A stretch of DNA of 64,000 bases. Source: Amphibalanus amphitrite. Lineage: Eukaryota; Arthropoda; Thecostraca; Balanomorpha; Balanidae. The notes beneath the pieces were generated by a model. It was not told the origin of the DNA, made no database searches, and saw only the letters and a list, made by a program, of their open reading frames with translations. The position numbers and the translations under genes are program-made. Positions within the stretch are counted from its first letter, which is position 1; the number at the start of each line of letters is the position of its first letter. Shown here one piece after another: positions 22,001 through 32,300 of the stretch. The DNA lies in the NCBI RefSeq assembly GCF_019059575.1, contig NW_024882867.1, positions 113,609 through 177,608 on the forward strand, written 5' to 3'.

Positions 22001-25000
22001 CTCTTTGCAGGTGCTCAGAGACCTGCATGCCGTGTATGATTCGCTTCGTCAAGTTCGTTGTATCATTTGTAAAAAACAAACTCCAGGGCTGCCGCATCCG
22101 GGCTGGGTAGTTCGTGTCCCGGAACGCGGCAACATGGTCCAGCTCGTGCCGGGAGGTATCGTAGACGACGCGCTGTCAAATTCAGAAATTTTGCGTAGAG
22201 ATAACAAGTGTACCGTTAGGCTAGATCCGGAATTCTTCGGTGCCAACGGCACCGTTTTAACCGACCGCGAAGCCTTAGGCGTCTGCGTAACGTGCTCCCC
22301 CTCATTCCAAATTGACCCTTTGAATAACATCGTGCCGCGACCACTTGTGTCCGACACGGACCAGTCGCTGCCGTCTTCACAGGCCGGTGCTTCTGCCGAT
22401 ATGGCAGACGTTGCCGGCGATAGTCAGGATTCTGAGGAGCTAAATGGTCCCCGTACTCACATTTGCCCTTATTCTGCACGAAATTTAATGTCTACTGACG
22501 TTTATGGTGATGATGAGTACCGTCTCTTTGTTAATTCGTGGACCCGTGCGGAAACCATGATTCTGCGCCCCGTTCATCTTACTGTTGCCGTGCTCAGATC
22601 CAGGGCCAATAACGTACCTTTCACAAAGCACGGATCAATTTGCTATCCCATGAAGCGTCCCGTCCAAGCCGCGCGTCTGCCTTGGTACGATTTTGCTCAG
22701 CTGCCGTTCATTGTCGTTCAGCAAAACAGGCGTGACGGCACCCATTGCGAGGCTATGGTTAACATGGAGACAATTCTAAAAGCTAGGCACCTCATGGAAA
22801 GGCTAATGCCGTGCAAGTACAACCCGCGAAACACGCGGCCCTTCTATCGCTTCGTGGCCGAGCAGTGGGTGCCATTTTCCAATGAAAATTTGCGGGAGCT
22901 TCAGAGTCGCCTTCCCGAACGCAACCGTCCCTGCCAGCCACACGGTCTGCGCGTACTTAACGTAGATGAGGTTCACGCGCGCGTAAATAAAGTTTTACAT
23001 TTTAATCAGTTTGTTAACTGGCTAGAGTCGGGCTTTCCGATGGCGGACATACTCCGCACCAGCTACTCACTGGAGCACGGGGGTGAGGGCGCGGACACGA
23101 GCGAGACTTGCTTGAAAAATCTTTGGGATGAAATTCGCAATGCTGTCAGGGACTCACGGGACGACGGGTCGGAAGACGATGACGATGTTAACGTAACGAT
23201 ACGACACGTAGTTCAGTGCGCGGTGGAGCGTCATTGGTTGTTAGCGCCGTCCGTCGAAGACGAGGCCGCAGGCACTGTTCCTCGCGGTTCTACGCTTCTG
23301 CTGATGTGCTGCGAGGAACTCGAAATTCTAAGCCGTGAATTTGGTAATGACGAGGGCGGAGCCAGCGGCGTGGCGGTAGGCGGCGTTGCCGCACCCGAAA
23401 GTGAACGGCCGGAGGACATTCGTCAGCGAGGACTGGCACAGACAGCCTTGCACCGTATTAGCATGCCTCCGGCCGACCGCGAACATCCATTGCCGGAGTG
23501 GACGCCCGGCTATTTTCAGCTCTGTTTTCCAGACGTCTTTTTAACTGGTGATGCCGACCCGTTTCAGGAGCGGCCTGTTCTTATTCGCCAACCGATAACG
23601 ACTTGGCGTCAGACGTATTTGCACTGGCTAGCCCAGCAGCCAGAATCCGAGGGTAACATTGAGCTACAATTTGTAATAAGCAACCAAAAGAGTAGGGACT
23701 CTTCAAATCGCGATGCCACCGTCGCTCTAAATCTGACCGATTTTCCAGATGGTCTCCCCACAAAACAGCAGCTAGTAGACGATCCCCAATTGTGCCGCAC
23801 GCTGGCTCGCTCTTTGCTCTGTTTTCAAACAAAATTGGATGATTCGGATGCATTTTGGCGTGCACACAAGCACGAAATGATAGGCGCTATTCGTGATCTA
23901 GAAGACCCGCCGTCATGGCGGGTTGGTGACATTCCGCTCGTAGTTCATCTTTGGCAAACTAGGGCCGTCCCGTATAACCACCATCCCGCTATTCATCGTC
24001 TGTCTGACGGCGCAGCCGCCAGCGAAACACTTAGTGACGAGCAGTATTTACACGCTCGATTTGCCAACACCCTTAAGCATCCGGGCATCGTTTCGTGGGT
24101 CACAGCGTTCATTGGGGAAATGGACACCCTTGCGTTGGCGCGCGTGCGTTACTCAGCCACGTACCATATTGTGCGTGCGGAGTGGGGCGCGAACGCCAAT
24201 CCTCACATTCACCGTAATATAATTAGTGAATCGTTTTCTACTTTCTTGCATCGTCTTCAGGTTCAGCTTCGCATTGAGGCTGAAAGGATTGACCGCGCGG
24301 TGCGCAACGAGGACCCAACGCTGGCACGGGACACGTCCCGCAGCGCGGTCGAGACACAGGTGCGCGCGGCATGGCAGTCTTGTCAGCAGTCCTACATTAG
24401 GCGCATTGAGAACATGTACACAAATTGGAACGCGGGCTTTACTAAGGGTGGTCGGCGCACATTTGAATTTGCCTACGATAGGAAAACAACCGTTTGTCGC
24501 GCGCGAATGGCCGCCGAGCTCGATAGGGCCATGTCCTCCGGTGACTTTGCTTATATTGACCAGCTGTATGTGAGCGTAATTAACGGCACACTTCGCCACA
24601 CGGGTCACAGCGGTAGGGGTACAGCACCGTCGCTGAAAGACGGATGTGCAGTTAAACGTCTGAAAGTCGACAAGGCAGCCACCGCGGAAGCACGTAGAGT
24701 AAATCCTAACGCGGCACCAGTGAAGAAAGAGGTTGTTCGGTGCAAAAGGCGGATGCCTCGTCGTCTTCGGACTGAATCGGTCGTTGCGTCAGACTCTCAC
24801 GATAGGCGTATAAAACAGTGTGAAACGGCGTGCAATGACGTGTGGATGGGAGGGCATGATCCATTCGCCGTCTTGCACATTTTGAATAACGTAGACGATA
24901 AAGCGGTCGTGCCGGCGTGGCTGGCGGCCGCCGTCTGTCGTTTGGGAAAGCGTAACTACAGACGATGGTGTAGCCTTTTCTTTCACAATGCAGTTGGCAA

Positions 25001-25013
25001 TTGGGTCAGGTGA
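19098..25013 (+). pseudogene. Helentron polyprotein copy 1, N-terminal part: OTU protease + Rep (HUH), frameshifted
   Basis: Frame of 1,971 codons. I chose the ATG at 19098 because the upstream extension opens only with TTG. Residues 20-142 form an OTU cysteine protease domain: DGDC with Cys30, an EWG motif near 85-87, and GGHYDLY with His135. Residues ~143-500 are a low-complexity RG/KR-rich linker, probably nucleic-acid binding. Cysteine pairs at 782/783/785, 988/991 and 1063/1066 suggest zinc binding; the following region resembles the DUF6570-like domain next to Helitron Rep proteins. The Helitron-like Rep starts near 1465, and its HUH motif is PHIH (His1703, His1705). A 2-bp deletion near 24925, judged against copy 2, shifts the frame after residue ~1942. 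The last 29 codons are therefore out of frame, and the catalytic tyrosines fall in the next frame. By family, Rep nicks and joins ssDNA; the OTU role is unknown. Confidence 0.85.
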
Positions 25014-28000
25014 TGCTAACGTAGAATACGCGCTAAAGTACGGCTTTAAGCCAGTTGCTCCCGTGCGAACTCCGGCCGATGTTCTTCTTACGGCTCTGGA
25101 GACGCGCGGCGCCACCGCAAATATAGACGCTGGCGTAGTTATGAGAATGTATAATGCAGTTTCGTCGGCTAGGTGTCAATCAATCTTTCAGGCAATGCAC
25201 AAAAATTGGCAGCTGCCTCTGCTGTATAGGAATATTCGCGCGCGCGGTTTCGGCTTTAGTGGTACTCGCCTTCTGCGGCCAATTTCTGCGGAAGATGCCG
25301 GAGAGTATGTGTTTGCTAGCCGTCTGGAGCATTTCAACGCGCGTCTAAATGATAATGTGCATCATGGCGGCATAGCTGCCGACGAGTTTCAGCGTGTCAT
25401 GTCGGTTCGTCAATTTTTTGATACTTTTGTAGTCTCTGAGAAAAAGATAGGTGATCAAAAGGTAATGACAATTGGGCGTCGGCGTCACCAGGTTTGCGGG
25501 TCACGTGTGTGCGTCCGTCTGACTCCACACTACGGTAAAAGTAGCGCTAATCCGTCCAGGCAGGGCTTCTGGAAATACGCCCGCGATATTGTTCTTTGGT
25601 GTGAACCCTGCTTGCTTGCAGAGGACCTGATGCCGTCTCAGCAGGCTTCACCGGCTGAGGTGTGCATCCATTGGATCTGTAGGTACCACCGTCTGCTGTC
25701 AACAGGCTTAGACGTTCCGGCTTTTGTGCGGCGGTATTATAATCATTTTCACCCGTCTGACGCCAACGACGATTCGAGTGCGTCCGAGTCGTCGGATAGC
25801 GACGACCCAGATCCCGAAGATCAAGTTATTTTAGAACAAAATGAACCAGTGGAGCCGGAGGCGAATGCGACGCGTTTGCCCGATCGTTTTTATCAGACGG
25901 CTCTAGACGCAATGCTAGGTAATCGGGGGGATGATAGGTCGGCGGATGATGGGGAAGCAAATTGCGTACCAGGGGTGGCCGCGGCCGGCATTGCCAATCC
26001 GGCTGGCTTTGATTTTCAAGCAGACTGGCTAGGAGACAGGCCAGTTAATCCCGACCTAGTGCGTCGCAATTATCGTAGGCTAGTCGCTAGCGGTACAGGA
26101 GACGTCGCACACGCACCGCTGGCTGCCCTCTCAGGGCGTCAGCGCGTGCTGTCGGCGGTTTTAAAGCGCTATTTAACGCAACAGAGGGAATTTGCTTGCT
26201 CGCGTCGCCAGTGGGATTCATACGATAGGCAGGTGAAGCAGTGGCGTCTGGCGGGCTCATCGCGTCAGGTCCCACCCGTCAGACCGGATATCGTAGACTT
26301 GCGGCAAACGCCGCCGAAGGCACTGCGCGCGTTCCTGCTAGGAGATCCTGGTGCCGGCAAATCTTTCACTTTGCGTTCGGCCGTGCATCAGCTTAGTGAA
26401 ATGTTAGGTGATGATTTTGCTAAGTGGACAGATGTAGTTAAATTGTCTGCACCGACAGGATGTGCGTCTTTTCACATGGCGCATGGCGCCACTACCATCC
26501 ATCGTTTATACGCCATCAGCGTGGGCCAAACAGGGGACGAGCCGCTGGCCGAGGATAGCCGTCGCTTTTCGCAACTTTGTGATAGCCTTAGTACTGAGCT
26601 AGGCTTGATAATTTTTGACGAGTTTTCAATGATTCAGCGTCGCATGATGCGTTGGGTAATGCAGCGTCTCGGTCAGGCAGGTGTTAACATGGATCACATA
26701 GGTGTCCTGTTTGTCGGTGATCCAGCGCAAATTTTTCCAATCGGGGATGTTCCTATTTGGAGCTTGCGTCAGCGCTCGGATGACGGTAATGCATGCTGTG
26801 AGGCCTCTATTTTGGGTATGGCAGCTTTCCGTGAATTATTCAGAATGCCGGCGCTTGACACTTTGCCAGGGTATGAAACGTGGAGAACAACGCTAGGTGT
26901 AAACCGCGCTGATCTTAGTGACCGCGTACGTGCGGAAGTAGCTCGTTTTCGCGCCGCCGCGTACGACGGCGACTATGAAACTGTTTATTTAAATGAGGTG
27001 CGTCGTACTGTTGAAAATGACGAGGTAGCCGCAAAATTTACTAAGGAGATTCTTCCTTCTATGAGATACGGTAAGGCCACCCCGGAGAAAATTCAGTGGC
27101 TCAAGGAAAACTGTGCCACAACTGAGGACTTGTCTGCCGATCCTGCGTGGAAATGTGCTATAACGTTACATGGGTATCACTGGTTTAGTGAGTGGGCCGC
27201 AAACCGCTCAACAGTAGAGTCCGATAATGCTCGTGCTCTGGTTAATTTTGCTGCAGATAGGAGCGCTCACGTCATGGCCGTAAATTCACAGCACATTCCA
27301 GCCAGGAAGGCTCAGAAATTACAAAAATTATCGGCAAAAGAGTTTCGCGCGGTGCCTTCGGTTCTCTTTGCGTGTAGGGGTCTGCCGCTGATGCTGCTAG
27401 AAAATGTAGCACCCAGCTTCGGGCTATTTAACGGGTCTCAGGTAGAGTTTGTGGGTCCCCTATATCTAGAAGATGATTTGCTTGTGACTATTAGCCGTCG
27501 CGACTTTGCGGAAAAAGTACGTGTTGAAGGTGTGACACTTGTGGAGCCTATCGACACGCCCCATTCAGATAGGGAAAACGTTTATCAGGTGCCGGTGGGA
27601 AGCGTCATCGTTAAAGTAAATGGCAATGATTTAGAGGGTAACTGTCTGGATGAACTAGTGGCCACCGCGGACCCTGTTAAGCTAGTTTTGCGCACACCAA
27701 AGTGTGCGCCTCATTTGCCCGAGTTTATTGTCGTTCGTGTTCCTGGCTATACCGCCAACGGTGGTCAAAACGTTCTAGGCATAGAAGACGCAGATGATCT
27801 TGTTCCCATCCGTGCAGTGAAACGCGGCCGTGCATCTCGCAAAAAGGGCAGCGCTGTTTCTGAAGATAACTGTTCTGAATTTCGCGTAGGTTTTCCGCTC
27901 GAGGGGGGCAGCGCGTTTACCGGCTTTAAAGGCCAGGGTGCCACTTTGTCTCGGGTAGAAGTTAAAGTAAAGGAATGGGTGGGCAATCCGGGCTTTTGGA

Positions 28001-28533
28001 CTGTCGTAGTTTCGCGCGTTAAACATCCAAAGCACATGTACATTCCTGAGACAGAATGGCCTACCGCGCAGGAAATAAATGTTCAGCGCCTTAATGATGA
28101 CGTCATTGAAGCAGAAATTTTTGAGCGCCAAATGCGCATTAATGCCGCCAAAACGTGGCGTCTTTACGTAGAGATAGAGGGCGGAGCTGAATGGTCACGG
28201 GAGCAAAATTTGATTGCAGATTACGTACACAGGGCGTGGAGACAGCATCATGTTCAGGACGTAGGTGAAATTGTTTTGCAATGTCTCGCTGCTTCCGGCA
28301 GACATGTAGAAATGGTGGAAGTCGTAGCGGTTATAAACAAAATGTTAGCTACAGAAGAAAGCCTGATACTCGCCAGGCCCATCTATTTGACTCAGTCCAA
28401 ACACAGACAGCTAGAGATGAGTGTTCCCAAGCGTAAGCGGTCTTCAACCGGGGCTAAAAGGCCAGCGTCCACTTCAGTTAGTCGCGGACGACCCGCCAAG
28501 CGGGGTCGCAAAACTGGTAGGCCTGCACAGTAA
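24988..28533 (+). pseudogene. Helentron polyprotein copy 1, C-terminal part: Rep tyrosines + PIF1-type helicase
   Basis: Frame of 1,181 codons overlapping the upstream frame by 26 bp in a different phase. In copy 2 the same sequence is fused in frame, so this is the severed C-terminal part of one protein; the ATG at 24988 is probably internal. Residues 10-20 contain EYALKYGFK, matching the Helitron YxxxKY motif (Tyr14, Tyr18). A Ser/Asp-rich acidic patch follows near 250-280. SF1B PIF1-type helicase motifs: Walker A GDPGAGKS (452-459), Walker B IIFDEFSM (Asp544-Glu545), VGDPAQIFPIGD (from ~577), GFKGQGATLS (motif V-like) and VVVSRV (motif VI-like). The tail is Lys/Arg-rich (KRKR, RGRPAKRGRK), a likely nuclear localisation signal. 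No endonuclease domain follows. Stop TAA at 28531. Confidence 0.85.
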
Positions 28534-31321
28534 TGCTATCTTTTCATCGGATAGAATACGACCGACACTATGTCACGCGCGTGTCAATGGGCTCCACAAG
28601 GTGGTTACGTTACGTGTTTGGAAGCAGAATATCACACAGTTAGGTCGGTGTTGAATTCGGGGTCTGGGAGGCCTAGGCCAACCGGTATTTCTTTCTTTCT
28701 GCCCTTAGCCCTTTCTACCGTAGGAGCTTCCGGGGTTTCTTTCCTTAACACACCCATCAGCAGTGCACAACTGCACATTTTTACGCTGGTCCGGTGCCAT
28801 TAATAACGCTCATGGTGTATGCACCAGCTGGTCAATTCGCGTCACTGGTAGGAAGCTGTCAAAAAAGTGGTACTAGGTCGCTAGGCGTTCATTCTATTAT
28901 ACCTAGGTAGGAGGATGTAAAGAGCCTGAAAATAAGTACATAGGTGAAAAATCTCGAGGCTGCACTGTCCCCGCTCATTGTTCTTCTCCCATAGCAGTCT
29001 CCAAGGTGTGAGCTTACGGAACCTTGCCCAGGCGTGGGAGATGCGTTAGGTGGCGCTACGTGCGTTAGATGTGACATGCAGCTGGCTAGCCGAGCAGCTT
29101 GGTCCGCCGAGTGTGTCAGGTGATGCTTGTGCTGGCATGTCAACGGAAATAGGTAGGCGGTTAGTGGGGAGGTGACTAAACTCTGCCTGGAGACTGCTAT
29201 CCCCCACCCTGTCGCCTTAATTAACCAATGAGGGGGTTTACTGAACCTTAGGTAGGCTAAAAACGAAACGACATGAAACAATCTATTCCAATTCCAACAC
29301 TCAGAGTCAGAGATTGCATTTGTGCTTGCATGTCATTTTCCATTAAAAACAAAAAAAAATACAAAAAAACTTTCCGTGCTTGCATGTCTTGCATGTGTGC
29401 TTGCTTGTACGATTGCATGTGTGCTTCCGGCAGGGCTGCGGAGTCGGAGTCGGAGTCGGTCGGAGTCGACAGATCTGCCCTGAGTCGAGTCGGAGTCTGA
29501 GTCGATTTTGGAAACCGGATCTGGAGTCGGAGTTGGAGTCACCGAAAATCAATCGACTCCGCTGTCCTGGCAGTGCTGCGGAGTCGGAGTCGGGAGTTGG
29601 AGTCGGTCGGAGTCGACAGTTCTGCGCGGAGTTGGAGTCGGGGTTGGAGTTGGTTTTTGAAAGTCGGAGTCGGAGTCAGAGTCGCCGAAAATCCATCGAC
29701 TCCGCAGCCCTGGTGCTTCGCAGGGCTGCGGAGTCGGAGTCGGAGTCGACAGATCTGCCCGGAGTCGAGTCGGAGTCGGAGTCGATTTTGGAAACCGGAT
29801 TTGGAGTCGGAGTTGGAGTCACCGAAAATCAATCGACTCCGCTGTCCTGGCAGTGCTGCGGAGTCGGAGTCGGGAGTTGGAGTCGGTCGGAGACGACATT
29901 TCTGCGCGGAGTCGGGGTCGGAGTTGGTTTTTGAAAGTCGGAGTTGGAGTCAGAGTCGCCGAAAATCCATCGACTCCGCAGCCCTGAGTCACATGCCATT
30001 TTCCACAAAAAAAAACTTTCCGTGCTTGCATGCCACCCTAAAAAAAAATAAAAAAACTTACGTGCTTGCATGACTTGCTTGTGTGCTCGCATGGTCTATT
30101 TGAGAATGCATGTACCTCATTTCTTCTTTAGTTAAATTTGTTGGTTATGGCAGGTTTTGGGACGTCAATAACTATCTTGTACTTTGGGCAAAAATGTATA
30201 GTTAAACCAGTTCCATTTCTTTTGAAAGCTAATCCTAACTACGTCAAGACACGTACAATGCATCAGCTGCATCAGGCTGTATCTCCGTTCGGCTTTTGAT
30301 CCCCCAATATAAACGTGTCAGTAATATAATAAGTTTATCCCAGTTCCACGAACGTATTATGCAAACTAAGTGTAGTTACGTCAAGAAAGGTACAAAAGCG
30401 AGTTGCATCAGATTCCTAGCTCCGTTTGGGTTTTGATCCCCGATATAACCGTTTTGTAGTGGCTCCAATGTCTAAATATGAAACTTCAAAGAAGCGTTCT
30501 AATGACCTATCTCATTGGCATCCATTCAGCAAACTATTCGCCAAATTTGAAGTAGTCACTATCTAATTGAGTAAAATTCTTTTAAAAGCTTTTCTTGGGG
30601 TAAATGACGTCCAATTTTAAATTGAAGCTATAGATGCATTCATCAACTATTCGCAAAAAAGCAATGTATGTTACGTAAGGCTAGGTGATGCTGACTCGTC
30701 CTGAGTAGCTGACCCATTATTAGTTTTGATGTTGAACAATAAGGTAAACCATTCATAATGAATGGAGTGGCTTGCATTGCCACAGGCAAAATTTATGGGG
30801 GCGGACAGTGGGAATATCGGCTATTGCTGCCAATGCCATCGGCAGGGTAAATAATATTCACCTGCTACAGCAGATCTGTGTTTGCCGATATGCCACACTG
30901 TGGGATGCCTCCTCGTGGCGCCCCCGGAGAGATGGTTGCCTGACGTCGAATGAAGTTCACATAGTAGTTCGCTGCATAATTACTTTTTTAGTTTCTATTT
31001 TGTCTGTTTGAAAAGTGGTTATAAGATCAATGCAGAACGTCTCATACGATCATAAATGTACGACTTGTATTGCGCTTTATAATGAGACTTCTTGACGCTT
31101 GATAATTGTTGATACCCAGCACGTTTCTAGCAGCTAACTGTTGTTAAAAATAACTTTCGCACGCAACCATCTCACTAAACGTATCCCGCTATCTCAAGCT
31201 ATTCTTAGTGTTTGTTGTATTCATTACTACACGAAAATAGCATACAGGATATACCTATCTCAAAAATTATGCCACGTGCCAGGACAGACCGTTGCCGGGC
31301 AATACAATAAGACATTTTTAT
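28534..31321 (+). other. 3' noncoding region of Helentron copy 1
   Basis: Largely homologous to 59264-62860 of copy 2 at high identity with small indels. It includes a ~125-bp block at about 29041-29165 that is unrelated to its counterpart, the GGAGTC modules (29431-29986), and ATTAAA at 29342 as a weak polyadenylation candidate. A degenerate direct repeat of ~140-bp period lies at about 30205-30450. No coding frame with motifs was found. Confidence 0.6.
29431..29986. repeat. GGAGTC-rich inverted-repeat modules (two pairs), hAT-like termini
   Basis: Four ~136-142-bp modules lie at 29431-29569, 29571-29712, 29721-29849 and 29851-29986. Each outer pair starts CAGGGCTGCGGAGTCG and ends CGACTCCGCAGCCCTG, a perfect 16-bp inverted repeat; the inner ends are slightly diverged. 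The two pairs are separated by the 8-bp GTGCTTCG, which also precedes the copy 2 array. CAG-starting termini with 8-bp direct repeats fit a small hAT-type element that later multiplied in place. Open frames here are simple-repeat artefacts. Confidence 0.75.
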
Positions 31322-32227
31322 ACGGCTACCACATGGTATGGGTCAGATATGGGGCGATTGAAAAGCACGTGCCACGTGGAAACGTGTTTGAAGGGGGAAC
31401 CTCGTGGAAAATCCGAGGAAGCGCTTTGATTGAGGGTGGCTGCTTAAACGGCAGAAATGAATGCACCACACTTGCCGCACGGCGCCATATTTGTCTTAAT
31501 AGGTCAGTAATTGCGTTTTGCGGACTTCGTGTGTTTTTTGCGGCGGTGTTTGCGTCTGGTGGCGGGCGGGCGTTTTTCCGTTTTTTTTTTTGTGGTGTTT
31601 GCGTTTCGCGGCGGGCGGCCGTTTCTGCGGCGTTTTGCGGTTGGCGGCGGGCGGGCGTTTTTTTTTGCGGCGGTATTTCCGTTTTTTTGCGGTGTTTGTG
31701 TTTGGCGGCGGGCGGCGGTTTGCGGCGGGCGGCCGTTTTTTGCGGCGGTTTGAGGCAGGCGGCGTTTTGCGGTTGCTGGCGGGCGGCCGGTTTTTTTGCG
31801 GCGTTTTGCGGTTTGCGGCGGGCGGCCGTTTTTTGCAGCGTTTTGCGGTTGCCGGCGGGCGGCCATTTTTTGCAGCGTTTTGCGGTTGCCGGCGGCGGCC
31901 GTTTTTTTGCGGCGTTTTGCGGTTGGCAGCGGGCGTTTTTTAGCGGCGGCGGTGTTTGCGTTTTTTTGCGGTGTTCGCGTTTTGTGGCGGACGGGCGTTT
32001 TTTGGCGTGCGATGCGGGCGGTTTGATTTTTGCGGCGTTTTTTGAGTTTTTTTTTTCTGCGGTTTTCGGCGGGCGGGCGATTTTTTGTTTTTTTTTGCGG
32101 CATTTGCGTTGGCGTTTTGGGCGTGCGTTTTGCGGTGTTTGCGTTTTGCGGCGGGCGGGCGGTTTTTCACAATTAAAGTCCCAACCTTCGGATCCGCAGT
32201 GCTGTTCGATAAGCGCTGCCCGGGCCT
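31322..32227 (+). other. 3' terminal region of Helentron copy 1
   Basis: 31322-31411 repeats a fragment of the unit 5' half (GGTATGGGTCAGATATGGGG and CACGTGCCACGTGG). It is fused directly to the unit 3' half, which starts near 31415 (GCGCTTTGATTGAGG). The A-depleted minisatellite follows (about 31505-32165), then the 3' arm (32175-32193), the hairpin and CCCGGGCCT. This shared terminus ties the gene-bearing element to the small units. Confidence 0.75.
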
Positions 32228-32300
32228 ATCCGAAGGTTGGGACTTTTCAATTAATGACGTCGGCAATGTCAGCATTTAAGGCTTCTGAAACGCCGACGAT
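32228..32300 (+). other. Partial 5' end plus captured 46-bp flank
   Basis: A 27-bp fragment of the unit 5' end (32228-32254) is followed by 46 bp identical to 6656-6701 (the left flank of array 1), and then by a full unit 5' end at 32301. This is the only inter-unit junction in the window with foreign sequence between units. Confidence 0.85.

Larger units (their letters stand above)
11434..32227 (+). mobile_element. Helentron-type element copy 1 (inferred full extent)
   Basis: Inferred boundaries: 5' arm at 11434, and 3' arm plus hairpin ending CCCGGGCCT at 32227, giving ~20.8 kb. The gene-bearing core from about 15500 is homologous to copy 2 and is well supported. The stretch 12713-15500 does not match copy 2 and holds other insertions, so the left boundary is less certain. 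The coding region (19098-28533) has OTU, HUH/Y2 Rep and PIF1 helicase domains, and it is split by a 2-bp deletion. No apurinic-like endonuclease domain, found at the end of some Helentron proteins, is present. Confidence 0.6.

Noticed and set aside
24921-25030. Programmed ribosomal frameshift joining the two copy 1 frames
   Set aside because: No slippery heptamer or pseudoknot is apparent, and copy 2 encodes the same region in one frame with two more bases. A deletion is the simpler explanation.
28100-28533. C-terminal apurinic-like endonuclease domain as in some Helentrons
   Set aside because: After the helicase motifs there is only a basic tail and a stop; no endonuclease motifs follow in any frame of either copy.
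29380-30092. Ser/Glu/Arg-rich overlapping frames on both strands
   Set aside because: Artefact of the GGAGTC hexamer repeats inside inverted-repeat modules.
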